A stretch of 64,000 bases of DNA from assembly GCA_003254885.1 (NCBI GenBank), contig QANT01005697.1, positions 1-64,000 of the forward strand. The letters run 5' to 3'. The notes under the pieces are model-generated. The model was not told where the DNA came from. It saw only the letters and a program-made list of their open reading frames with translations, and searched no databases. Source of the stretch: Purshia tridentata (lineage: Eukaryota > Streptophyta > Magnoliopsida > Rosales > Rosaceae). Shown here one piece after another: positions 10,939 through 22,976 of the stretch. A program made the position numbers and the translations under genes. The first letter of the stretch is position 1, and each line of letters starts with the position of its first letter.

Positions 10939-13744
10939 ATGGAATCAAAGTCTCTGCGTTTCATAACCCACCAGTCTTTCTTCTCGGCCGTTCGATCCGG
11001 CGACCTTGAGTCACTGACCCAGCTGGTGCATAAGCTCACCAAGGACGAGCCCTCAGATGGGTCCACTGTCTCTGATCTGATGGCGATGAAGAACGATGCA
11101 GGCGAGACTGCCCTGTACGTGACCGCTGAGAATAATCTGGTGGAGGTGTTCAGTTACCTGCTCAAGTTCTGTGATATTGAGATTGTCAAGATCAGGTCCA
11201 AGCATGATATGGACCCCTTTCATGTTGCCGCTAAGCGTGGCCATTTGGGTATTGCTCTCCAACTGTCTCTGTGCTTCTGTGTGTTGATAATTTATTGGAT
11301 TGAATTGCTTGGTTTCTTTGACCAAAAAAAAAAATTGCTTGGTTTCTCTGGCAAAAAAAAGATTGCTCGACTTCTTGAAATGGGTTATTGGGAAATAGTC
11401 TGATATTCCCTAATATAAATATTTGAAATTGGATTAACCGGATTGTTGTCCAGTGTCAGCAAATTGCTTGTGTGGTCCTTTGTAAGAGAATCGAATTCTT
11501 TGCACTGCAAGCTGAAGTGTTGTTCTGTGTTAAGACCTAAATAATTTGTGTTATATTATTCTCATCTCATGTAATTGAACTATTTGCAGTATAATGACAT
11601 TTATCTTGCTTCAATTTAGAGTTCAAAATATGCTACTATAATATATACTAGAGGTTTAAAATATAGGAAATTTACAACACTTTGGTCATTTGAAGTTGAT
11701 TTTTGTATGTGTACCCAAAAAAGGAAAGTTGAGTTCTGTATTTGTTCGTGCCATACATATACTACAATCACCATGGTGGTGAAAGTGCTTCTTACTTCAT
11801 TTTATATTTTTCTTTGGAATATGTTATTGACTGTTGTTATTCAGGTATTGTGAAGGCACTGGTGGGAATTTGGCCTGAGCTTTGTAAACTGTGTGACTCG
11901 TCAAACACTAGCCCTCTTTATGCAGCTGCCGTTCAGGACCATTTGGATGTAGTCAACGCCATATTGGATGCCGACATCAGCTCAATGTGGATTGTAAGGA
12001 AAAATGGTAAAACTGCATTACATACAGCTGCAAGGTATGGCCACCTCCGTATTGGGAAAGCACTTATAGATCGAGATCCAGGAATAGTCTGTATAAAAGA
12101 TAAAAAGGGTCAAACTGCACTCCATATGGCTGTAAAGGGTCAGTGTCTTTCGATTGTAGAGGAGATATTACTTGCTGACCACTCTATACTAAATGAACGT
12201 GACAAGAAGGGAAATACAGCTGTGCATATGGCCACAAGGAAATGCCGTCCACAGGTATCTTTGACATTCTATCTTCTTGTTCATTAATTATTTCTGCCAT
12301 TCTAGTATTTATACATATTGACGTTCTATTTAGGATGAAAACATATTGGCTCATGAAATCCTAGTCATTAACTATTTCTGCCTCGTATTGCTTTTATTTG
12401 TTGCTTGTACCGGGAGATATTTCATTCGCATGAAACCTAGGGATATCTGTGTCTGATTTGGACATAGGTTATATACTATGAAATGTGTGGGGCTTATAGA
12501 GAAGATGCAAGATGACAGAGATTTATGATGAATGATGAGGACTTATATGAGAATATACCAATTAGGAGCTACCTATTTAGTAAAATTTTAAGTTATCCTC
12601 ATTGTTTGTCCACCCTCTGGCTATATAGGGAGCCTGTGTCCTCATCAGAAGTCTCATTGAAAGAGTTCATATTTATCTTCTTTGGTGAGGAACCAGGAGG
12701 TTTTTAGAGGAACATAGAAATATAATATTACATCCGCAAAGTCTATTTTTGACTTAATGCTCCGGAGTGAAACAATTGTTTGTGTTTGTGTCTGTGTTTC
12801 CTTATGTATAAATTTTGTGTTTTTATTCCTTTGTTGATGTTTTATTCTCTTTCTTTCAGATATTGAGCCTTTTGTTGAGCTATACGTCTGTTGATGTCAA
12901 CGCCATTAATAATCAGAATGAAACTGCAATGGATTTGGCAGATAAACTACAGTACGGAGAATCTGCATTGGAAATCAAAGAAGCACTAGCGGAAGTTGGT
13001 GCCAAGCATGCAAGACATGTTGGCCAAGTGGACGAAGCAATGGAACTCAAGAGAACTGTGAGCGATATTAGGCATGAGGTGCAATCGCAGCTAATACAAA
13101 ATGAAACAACTCGGCGACGAGTTTCTGGTATTGCCAAAGAACTAAAGAAACTTCATAGAGAAGCTGTCCAGAACACTACCAATTCTATCACAGTAGTTGC
13201 TGTTCTTTTTGCATCGATAGCCTTCTTGGCCATGTTTAACTTGCCTGGCCAATATGTGAAGGGGGGACGGGAAGCAGGGAAGGCTAACATAGCTGATGAA
13301 GTTGGTTTCAAAGTGTTCTACCTATTGAATGCTACATCTCTTTTCATTTCTCTAGCAGTTGTTGTGGTTCAGATAACTTTGGTGGCCTGGGAGACAAGCG
13401 CTCAGAAGCAACTTGTGTCAGTCGTTAACAAACTAATGTGGGCTGCCTGCGCTTGCACTTGTGGGGCTTTTCTGTCAATAGCTTTTGTGGTTGTTGGGGA
13501 GGGGAGTTCATGGATGGCAATTACAATAACCCTTGTGGGAGCACCAATCCTTGTTGGAACTCTTGCAAGCATGTGCTATTTTGTTTTCCGACAACACTTT
13601 GGGGCTTTCCGGCGTGACTCTCAGAGGCGCATCAGAAGAGCCAGTGGAAGCAAGTCCTTCTCTTGGTCTGTCTACTCGGCAAATATCTCAGATCTTGATG
13701 ATGATGACTATAACTCCGACCTTGAGAAAATATATGCTTTGTAA
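10939..13744 (+). CDS. Ankyrin-repeat membrane protein, ITN1/ACD6-like, AT2G01680 type
   Basis: Three exons, 10939-11248, 11845-12254 and 12860-13744, in frame, 534 residues. The GTG just before the ATG is ignored. The N-terminus ESKSLRFITHQSFFSAVRSG and the string SNTSPLYAAAVQDHL match what I recall of AT2G01680. About seven ankyrin repeats fill residues 15-300 (for example GKTALHTAARYGHL, GQTALHMAVKGQ, GNTAVHMATRK). A charged, probably helical linker follows (HEVQSQLIQNETTRRRVSGI), then the PGG domain with four hydrophobic membrane spans starting at NSITVVAVLFASIAFLAMF. The C-terminal tail is Ser/Asp-rich and ends SDLEKIYAL. Relatives such as ITN1 sit in the plasma membrane or ER and affect salt, ROS and defence responses; the exact role here is unknown. 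VAC14 follows on the opposite strand, as in Arabidopsis AT2G01680/AT2G01690. Confidence 0.9.
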
Positions 13745-16012
13745 ACACCATATCAGTGCCTTGTTTAGCTGTTTTATCTGATCAAGTAACGGTTGTTCAT
13801 AATTTCGGTGCCGCCAGGCGAAGTTTTTGGCTTTCTACTCTTTGTATCGATTGTAGATTATGTATATTGTATATGTAAATACGGTGATGCTCAGAATAAT
13901 AATAAACATTAGGCTTATTGGCGTAAATTCTATATATATATACTAAAACACGGTTTGAAAAAGATCGTTTTGCCCGTGCCTTCATTTTGTTTAGTCACAT
14001 GTTATTGTAGTTAGTAGGGTTAGTTGGGCCGAGTTGGTTACTCTTTCTTTTTGGCCCCTGCTTTTACGGTTATTTTACGCCCCTTGCCATCGTCATGTTT
14101 CTCCTGTTTCCCCTCACATTCATTTCTTTTTTTATTTCTGTTGGCCATTTTGAGAACAGCGGGTTGCGATTCCAACCAAATCAACAATATGGTTTGGGGG
14201 TTTTTATTTGCAGTTTTTTGAAGCATAACGGCAAAGCTTGGCGCGTTGTCGTTTTGAGAGGTTAAGGTTACGAGGACACGTGGCGGTAAAGGAAAGAGGC
14301 TGAGTGGGAAGGTGTAGAGAGTAGAAACCGACTTCAACTAGGTGGTCCGCAAATCGGAGGAGCGGTTGTGAAATTGCTTCACAGAAACCAAATAACTTAT
14401 GTACTGTGGTGGTCGCGATTCCAACCAGATGAACAATTTGGTTTGGGGTTTGTAATATATTTCAATGCTGTTTAACGCGGGCTTTAATACTAGTATTATT
14501 CTCTAAAACTAACTTATTTTATTTTGTCTCATTAAGTTAAATTTTGTTACTTTGTCTTTTTCAAACTTTACACCTTCAATTTTATCTATTATTTAAAATT
14601 TTAGAATTTCATTTTGAGTGATCTCTATTTTGAGTGATATAGATATAAAGAGAGATATATAATTTTAAAAATAATGTAAAATTTTTGAATTTAATAGAAA
14701 TTTGATGAATCAAACGTCAAATTGAAATTAAGATAAAAATTGAATTGATGAAATGAGAAAATTTAACTATAATAAGGCAAAAAAAAAAAATCAAACTTTA
14801 CACCTTCAATTTTATCTATTATTTAGAATTTTAGAATTTCATTTTGAGTGATCACTATTTTGAGTGATATAGTTATAAAGAGAGATATATAATTTTAAAA
14901 ATAATATAAAATTTTTGAATTTAATAGAAATTTGATGAATCAAACGTCAAATTGAAGTTAAGATAAAAATTGAATTGATGAAATGAGAAAATTTAACTAT
15001 AATAAGGCAAAAAAAAAAAAAAATCAAATCCGTGCAGGATAGTTCGGAACAGAAGTTCCACTTGTGAGTGGTATGAATAATTCCGCTGCCGGATTAGACG
15101 GTGTCATTGAGTAGGAGTAGTGAGATTATATATTATTACAATTGCCGTTGTCGTAAAACAAAAATAAAACATTCCGCTGCCGGGAGTCGATTTAAGAATC
15201 CGGATGAGATTTGCTACAGCGGACTGTGATGTCCTTGGGAGAAATAAAAGAACATATTGGAAAATGCGTAGCAAATAGACATAAAAAATTCGACACAAGT
15301 GAACCAGTGTAAAACAAGAATAAAAGAAACCAGTAAGATACGGAAATTAGGCTTTACAAAGTCTAAGTCACTGGCATCACCTGCTAAAACCTATTCTTGA
15401 TTTCAAACGATGCATCTGCTGATGAAGCATTGTCCACAAAAACAGAAAAACTGGTATTTTCAATAATCTTAAAAGTTGCGCAAAGCCCAAGCATTAAACT
15501 TTCATACACAAATCTTATTAGTACTTTTAAAACATTCGCAATAATGAATGAATACATATTCACAAGAAACAGTGTTTGATGAAAAAACACAAGTAAATCA
15601 ATTAATATCTACACATTAAACTTTCCTTTTTTTTTTTAATCATTTTCAGGATCAAGGTGTACATGAAGATGGAGTAGCTCGACTTACTACTTTATAAGAT
15701 TGCTGTAACAGATATCAAGAAAACAAACTGCTTCTTCTAAATGAAATATCTCCCTCTACCCCCACGTGGTTTTCAATAAAAAATAACAGAACCACATGGG
15801 CACATCCCGCTTACAGAAGTCAAAAGAATAGCTTGCTATTACTGAGCTCATCTCAATTCAAAACCCAATTTTCACCATCCCAACCTCCATGAGTTTGACA
15901 ACAAACTACTACGATATACAATTTTACAAACTATACCAGATCCCATCCATGACTCCTATGCTTGCTGAGATGAGTACATATTAGCCTCCGCAAGAGTTCA
16001 GAGGCAGCAACG
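13745..16012. other. Intergenic between converging ankyrin and VAC14 genes
   Basis: No gene found. A roughly 39-bp motif beginning GCGATTCCAACC occurs at 14166-14204 and, with changes, at 14415-14453. A G-box core lies at 14277-14282. The 230-bp tandem duplication at 14561 is listed separately. The right part should hold the VAC14 3' untranslated region. Confidence 0.6.
14561..15023. repeat. 230-bp tandem duplication, two copies
   Basis: Copy 1 is 14561-14790 and copy 2 is 14791 to about 15023. Both start TCAAACTTTACACCTTC and end in AAGGC plus an A-run that differs slightly in length. They differ at only a few positions. Very AT-rich, no coding potential, no clear terminal inverted repeats. 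Confidence 0.92.
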
Positions 16013-19000
16013 TTATAATTGTAACTGCCCCGGGGCCCTCCTAGATCTGGAAGAAGACCTATTCACATCTGGTGGAGGAGATCGGCTGTGGTCTTCAGGT
16101 CTTTGCACATCCTGCATGTACAGCAAGCAGCAAAATGTAATTCCAACCACAGCATGGCAGATTTACAGCACACATGAGTGAAAATAAAGCATCAAGGTAA
16201 TTATTAAATAGTATGAGTGAATAACAAGTGCTAGCTTAATAAGAAAAACAACAGCAACAGTGCCCTATCCGAATTTTTGCAGCAGGCGCATGACCCCTGC
16301 TGCCAAAACAGCTCCCACAAAAAAATGCTACTAAATCACAAGTTCAACAGACATAATGATATTCTCAAGAGAAAAAAGCACAACAGACCTTTGGCATCGA
16401 AGAAGATGTGGAATGGCTGTAAGATTGTGCCTGAGCTTTTGCATGTAGACGATGCTGCTGCTGCATTTGCTCAAACTGCTGTAGTCTTAAAGCGAAGTTA
16501 ATTCCATGATGGGAATACTTACTGTCTGGGTTTATGTCACCATCTTCAGTAATCTGTGATCCACCAGGCATGTGATGTAGAATTTGATAGGGATTGCCTG
16601 AAGAAGTTCGCCTGAGTTGCTCACCATTAAATGAGTATGAAGGTACAGTTTTTAAGCGAGTCCGCAGAACTTTAAAGGCGGCACTTTGCTGCAATCAAGT
16701 ACCCAATGAAACTTTAACACATAACCAATATGAAGATGATTGCTACCAATTAAAAAAACAAAAACTCTCATGAGCCATAGCTTTGAAAGAATTCCAAAAA
16801 TCTTTTAAGTTTTGAACTCCATATTTCTGCTTAATAGAAGTTATTATTAATACAATCAGCAAAAAGAAGGAAAATGAAGAACTCTTGGTTCATACCTGGG
16901 GAAGCAACATCAGAAGACCATACAAGGATTTTAACAACCATATATGTCTTCCTGGTTCAAGAAGCTGCAAGAACCAAAAGACAGTTCAGGCACTCAGACT
17001 TATATCCCATTTTGAGAAAGCAAATGCAGGCAACATAAAATGACACTACAACCATTCTGTATAAAACTGATAGCCATTGCGATAAAACATTTTGTTTGTT
17101 GGCCAAATGATAAAGTTGCTACTAAACATTCAAGTGTAACAAGAGGACAAACAAATGGAAAAAAAGCCTTTGTTAGAAGCAGATACTAAAGCAAACAATA
17201 TTTGCAAGGGAAAAATCAATTCAAATACATTTCAATTCTGCACCTGTAATCTAAGATATGCAAAGATCGGAGTTTCCAGTAACCGAATCAACTTATCCAG
17301 CTGGACCAAAAATTTGACATTAATATCTTCCTCCACCAGAGACTGGATCACAGTACTTGCATGCTGATATGTCTGACAATAAAACCAACAGAACGTATTC
17401 AAGAAATCAGAGCACAAGCACACACACAAACATATTTTGAAATGAAAGGGGTGACCATGGGGTGACAAAGCTCTAGAACATTACCTGAGCTAACAAGCAG
17501 AGGCTAATAATTGCCATGGGTGAGTGGCACCATGAAGCATATAAAGAAACAAATAAGTCCTTCCCAGAAGGATTCACAAGTGATTGTTTCAGAAGATCTC
17601 TAAGCTCAGACAACTCGGAGGATGTAAGTAAAATCAAGTTCAAAGCCTGAACAAAGAAAGGAAAAAATGAATATATAAATGTAAGGCTAAAAAGCACACA
17701 GAAGACAGAACTGTTGAAAAAAAAAAAAGTATATGTACAACTGAAGTAAATAAAAGCATTTTAGAAGCATTGGTCTTGTTCAGTGCCTCGGTTAAAACAA
17801 AACATTTTAATTGTAGGCACTAGGATGTACAAACTTCATTTCAACTGAAAAATAAAGCCCTAAGCAAACAATCATTTCATTTAGTTGTTCATGCATATTG
17901 TCTCGTATTGTCTGATAAATAACAACCTGAACCATAATAGATGCAAAATCCAGGTCTGACTCTCCTTCTAGTATAGTAGAAAGTTCTCGGTACACCCTTT
18001 CAGCGTCTAAAAGCACACAGAGTCGGCGAATTATCAAAGCACCACGCCTTGGGAGAAAAAAGAAATAACAGAGTCAAAACAAGAAACATAACACATTTTC
18101 ACAGCTACAATTGGAAAGACTAGCTAGAGCATGGGGAGAGAGAGAGAGAGAGAGAGAGAGACTCACTTCTCCAGAAGAGAATTATCTACCCGGAAATTAT
18201 GCACAAGGAACACGACAAGCTGGCGGAAGTGTTGTGGATCTTTTGCTATGCATGCGTGAACCTCAAGAACCAGAAGAACCACCTGGACATAAATCCAGAC
18301 TTGAAACATTAGATACCCACATAAATGGCATTCAACATGTCTCTGGTCAGTTAGCTTTTCAATATGGGTGTTTCTGGACACCATAAAGTAATCAATAAGC
18401 TACATTCTTACATAGTTACGTGCTAGGAGACAGGTAAAGCCCATAATGGTGGTTGACAATACCACCAATAGAAAAATGATTGTCATCCAAATTTTAATGA
18501 CAATGAAAATAGATTAGAAGATACAACAAGAGAGAAAAATATCCATCAGGATATGAGGATTACCTCATCAGAAGGATCTGAAAGTGCTTCCAAAAGGGTG
18601 TCAAATATGTCGTTCAGAAAGGTTAAAACCTGTTTTAGGTAAAATCTAATATTATTGACAAAAAATACAGGCTCAGGAAAGGGGTAAAAAAAAGAAAAAG
18701 AAAGAAAGAGAGAAACTCATGGTACAACAAATAAACCATTGCCCACACACTTAGCTAAAATCCGAACTCACAAAAAAAAAAAACGAAATACAAGAGCAAT
18801 CAATGACCTGAGAACTTGACAATTGGTAAAACTAATTTCATATTACAATTTATCCAGAGGCATGTTGTTGTTGCATACTTTATATTTATCTGAATTTGAC
18901 ATTGCATTAAATCTAGTTTCACAAGCATCATGGGTCATGTCCTTTAGATAACAACAGAAAAATGGGAGGAAAAGATATTGTCACTCTATCTGCCAGTAAT

Positions 19001-20954
19001 TGAGACTTGGGACCTATACAGCTGCTTATTGTAACAAAAATAAACAAATTAATAATAAAACCTAGTTAAAACTCTTGTTTACAAAATAATATACTAGCTA
19101 AATATAGAAGCAGAAAAATGCATGCCATCTCTAGAACTGTAATAAAACAGAAAAGAAAAGAGAGCATACTGATATTACATTAAACTGACACAAGCCTTTT
19201 GAGAAATCAAGTCATTCAACTTAATTTTGAGAAAAGTTCAATTGGTTCCTCCCCAAAATAAAGATTGCGCACAAAAGGTAGGAAACAATCATGCGGGTAG
19301 ATGTACATGCAATTGGCAAACAAGTACCCATTTACCTCAGCGCGATGTCTGTTTAGAAGGTTTGAAATCCAGTGCAATGCTTCAATTCGAGTAGCCTCCC
19401 ATTCACTTGATAATTGCCTGATCAGAAAATACCAGAAACCACCAGAAAATCATTCAGCACGGTAACCTTCTAGCATGAAGATAAAAAACACAACTTGAAA
19501 AATGGACAAATCCTATAGCTCCACAACAAGCAGAAAGACTCTTGTTTTGGTTAAAAAAACTACACCTCCTTGCAATAGAGAGGATTGCTCCAACATCAAA
19601 TCCTTCAGCCGGATCAGCCTTAATGGCACGAAGCTCTTCATTGGTTTCACGAGCAACCTTTAGGTGAGTGGGAAAAATGAATTCAGTGAAAAAAAAAAAC
19701 CCCAAGAAGCAGTGAAATCAGGTAAAATCCATCATCTCCCCCTGCCCGCAAAAAAAGGAAAAAGAAAAGAGAATAAAATAGGGTGGTAAAAAGAAGAGGT
19801 CATTTGACCTACCACTCTAATTTTCTCTTCTTTATCAGATATGACTTTAGGTGAGTGGGAAAAATGAATTCAGTGAAAAAAAAAACCCCAAGAAGCAGTG
19901 AAATCAGGTAAAATCCATCATCTCCCCCTGCCCCCAAAAAAAGGAAAAAGAAAAGAGAATAAAATAGGGTGGTAAAAAGAAGAGGTCATTTGATCTACCA
20001 CTCTAATTTTCTCTTCTTTATCAGATATGCAGGGCAAAATCGCTCCCAGAATATCAGCATAGTAGGGAACAAGCTGGTCCCCACCAAGTTTTACGAACTC
20101 ATTTATCTGCACAGCAAAGAAGCACATGCATAAGACTACGAATAAAATAAAGGTAAAACAAAGCAATGATCTATCTGCATATCGAGAAAATCATCAATAC
20201 AAACCCTAGAATAATGATACCATTGAGTAGGCAGAAAATACTTCTATATTTTGCTATTACTTACCCATGTGATAGCTGTTAATCGAGTAAATTCATCTGG
20301 AGAAGCGGCCCTCTGCACCAGTATTTCAGCCATGCGACCATAATCTACAGACTTCAAGAGTAGCACTGCTTGAGTCAGAAAATTACAAATGAACAAAATA
20401 TGTAGTTTTATATTAAAAAAAGAAGAAAACTTGACAAAGTGATGAACCATCATGTGACTGTTTGTTTACATCAAAAGTTAAAACTTATCGATCATATTTT
20501 CGACATATCATAATTTTCAATTACACACACAGACCAGACACAAACAAGAGAAAAAAAGAAGACAGCCAAGATGACGATCCTATGTTCGTTTTAGCACTGC
20601 CCCGATGATGCACTCCTAACTCATGGAGCTACATACTAGAAAAAGAAAAAGAACCTCTCTGCTACTCTGAGAAGAGAATCACTGGTTTGACATGTGCTCC
20701 TAGCTCAACCTACCCAAAAAAAGAGGAAAAAAGAATATCTCTATGACTTTGAGAAGAGAATGTTGGTTTGACTGACAGACTACATGGAAAATACATGCAC
20801 ACCTACTGCACTCCTAGCTCGCAGAACTACATACAGAGAAAAAAAAAAGGGGTTTCTACATTANCATACAGAGAAAAAAAAAAGGGTTTCTACATTACTT
20901 TGTGAAGAGAATCATTGGTTTGACCAATGGACTATGTGAAAAACACACACACAG

Positions 20955-20990
<36 letters not shown>

Positions 20991-22976
20991 GAAAGGAAAA
21001 TGCTTCGGACAGGTTCTACAAAACAACTAGGAAACACAAACTACAGAAATCTTTGCAGATTTGGTGCATTAACAGTAAGAAGTCTCACTGGGGAGTTCTT
21101 GATCTCTTGGAGAAACTCTGAAAGTGCTGAATCAGCTTGTTGTCTTATCTCATGGCTTGAATCACTTAACATATTAAACAACCCTGAGATTTATCAGCAA
21201 ACTGTGAGTTATCCACTTAGAATAAAAAAATAAAAAATGAAAGAAGCATATCAATTTTTAATATAACAAACAATTTACCATCAAGGAAATCAGGAAGAAA
21301 TCCCAGCATATCAATATCTGGAACACTGTCTAAAACAGTGATCCATCCTACCAAAAACTGGCGGACATAGGGATTTAGGACATTCATACGCTCCCTCAAC
21401 AATGGTATAAATTCTTCGATGCTGAGGAAGGGGAAAAACAGAAAAACAGAATTATTGCAAGTATTGTATAAATGTCCTGAGAGTCACAAATCTGGAACCA
21501 GATCAAGAATATTACGCACCTGAATTGATCACTTTCAGTAACAATATCCTGCTTCAGTATATAGAAAGAATTAATATATCAGAAATAAATGCCCTAGCTT
21601 GAACACAATCAATTGGAAACAGATGATAACTTAGAGGTGGACTCTTGGTTTTGCTTTACTTTTTGTAGATGAGAAAGGAGGGAGTTTTAAATGTTACCTT
21701 TACAAGCCGATCTAAAAGATGAGCAGCACTTTGTACATTAGCATCTGAGTCTGCTGAGAGCTTACACAAGGCATCAAATATCTGATTAAAGAAGATGATA
21801 AAATCTCCTCTAACAACCTGATCACCAAAAAAAAAAAAATTATAACAAACCCAGGTCAGGGAAAACGCCATAATTAATTAATAGGTCAGCCAGCTAATCT
21901 CTCACCTTTGCAATGTTATATAGAGCTTCACAAGCATAATAACGAACTCTGCTATCTTGGTCAGAAAAGGAATTAAGAACAGGAGGCACAATTTGCTGGC
22001 AGGGTAAATCAGAAGCAAAATAAATATTCAATAACAATAAAGAAGAATTTGGCATTTAAGTTGAGTCAGAAATGCATAGAAATAGCTTTGAAACTGGTAT
22101 TTATCAAAATGTAAGTAACCAAAATATGACATCATGCTTTAGCCTAAAATAGCTTTGGAACTCTATGGCCAGAATTATAACAACTTTAACATCATTAGAT
22201 CAATCTTCACTTCCACCTATCGAAAAGCACTACAGGAAAATTATTCTGGGTTACAAGCTCAGTGTTTCAGTCATCTAGAGTGAGGGCTTAGCACATTGTG
22301 ATCATACGTATTGATAATTTTAATTAGCAAATTTAAGCATCCTGCTTATATTCCTTGCTACAAACTACCTTAGGAGCTTAGTTATACATGTAACTACCAA
22401 AATAAAATTCCTATTGTCCATACATAACAAAGATCCATGCATAAACTTGATTGTGAAAACAAATTATCAATTTGTACCTCAAGATGCTGAGCCGCTTCAC
22501 TGGTCAACCCAACTGTTGCAGCAGCTAATCCTATCAATCCCCCCTATACAAAAAATGCAACAAAAAGATTCAAGATTCGCGCATTTGAAACTTACAACAA
22601 GATCAAAAATAGGACCAAGCAAAGTGAACTTTCAATGAGTCCGCCACTGGTAAACATTCACTTCAATACCTTCCTGTGATTCGCTTGCGGTGAATAAGTG
22701 AATTCCGTAGTGAGCAAGTTGATCACCGCGGTAATCTTATCATGATCCCCAGCCGTTGTGAGCTGTTTCACAATTCCCTCAACCTATGCATAAACGCCCA
22801 CGCATATGAATACAACAAATTCATACAATTCAATTCAAGATCTATCGAAACCCTAGAAACCAAAAAGAACGAAGCAAGAAAGACACCTCAAGAGCAGCAT
22901 TCTTGCGCTTCTCATAGAGCTTGTCCGCGAGGTTGCGGAGCACAGACGCGGGAATCACTGAAAGAGCGTCGGCCAT
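16013..22976 (-). CDS. VAC14: VAC14, scaffold of the PI(3,5)P2 kinase complex
   Basis: Twenty exons give 725 residues in one frame. From the start: 22887-22976, 22670-22783, 22478-22543, 21906-21995, 21698-21817, 21520-21548, 21279-21421, 21089-21183, 20265-20351, 19999-20106, 19566-19657, 19336-19417, 18564-18629, 18167-18282, 17927-18047, 17485-17646, 17244-17372, 16896-16964, 16389-16688, 16013-16111. Most of the protein is HEAT/ARM helices. The early block ([32 protein letters not shown]) is the Fab1-binding region; the part from about residue 430 ([26 protein letters not shown]) resembles the FIG4-binding region. A Gln/Ser-rich tail ends APGQLQL. In yeast, animals and plants VAC14 holds Fab1/PIKfyve and the FIG4/SAC phosphatase on vacuolar and endosomal membranes. 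Arabidopsis AT2G01690 is the counterpart. Odd point: a tandem duplication inside intron 10 copies the end of exon 10. Confidence 0.95.
18136..18161. repeat. (GA)n microsatellite next to a VAC14 splice donor
   Basis: About 12 GA units. In the VAC14 transcript this is a (CU) run starting about five bases after the GU of the intron following exon 14, so the intron begins GTGAGT followed by CT repeats. Confidence 0.9.
19659..20029. repeat. 187-bp tandem duplication inside VAC14
   Basis: Copy A is about 19659-19843 and copy B about 19846-20029, nearly identical (for example CCCCTGCCCG versus CCCCTGCCCC). Copy B contains the last 31 coding bases of exon 10 and its donor; copy A is an extra copy inside the following intron. 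The acceptor-side sequence of exon 11 (CTAAAG on the minus strand) is also present twice. Confidence 0.9.
20828..20898. repeat. Direct repeat flanking an N: probable assembly join
   Basis: The string CATACAGAGA plus A-run plus GGGTTTCTACATTA occurs immediately before and immediately after the N at 20864, differing only in homopolymer length. Two overlapping contig ends that were not merged would look like this. It lies in a VAC14 intron. Confidence 0.8.
20951..20992. repeat. Compound (AT)n(AG)n microsatellite
   Basis: A TA run followed by an AG run within VAC14 intron 8. No sign of function. Confidence 0.9.
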
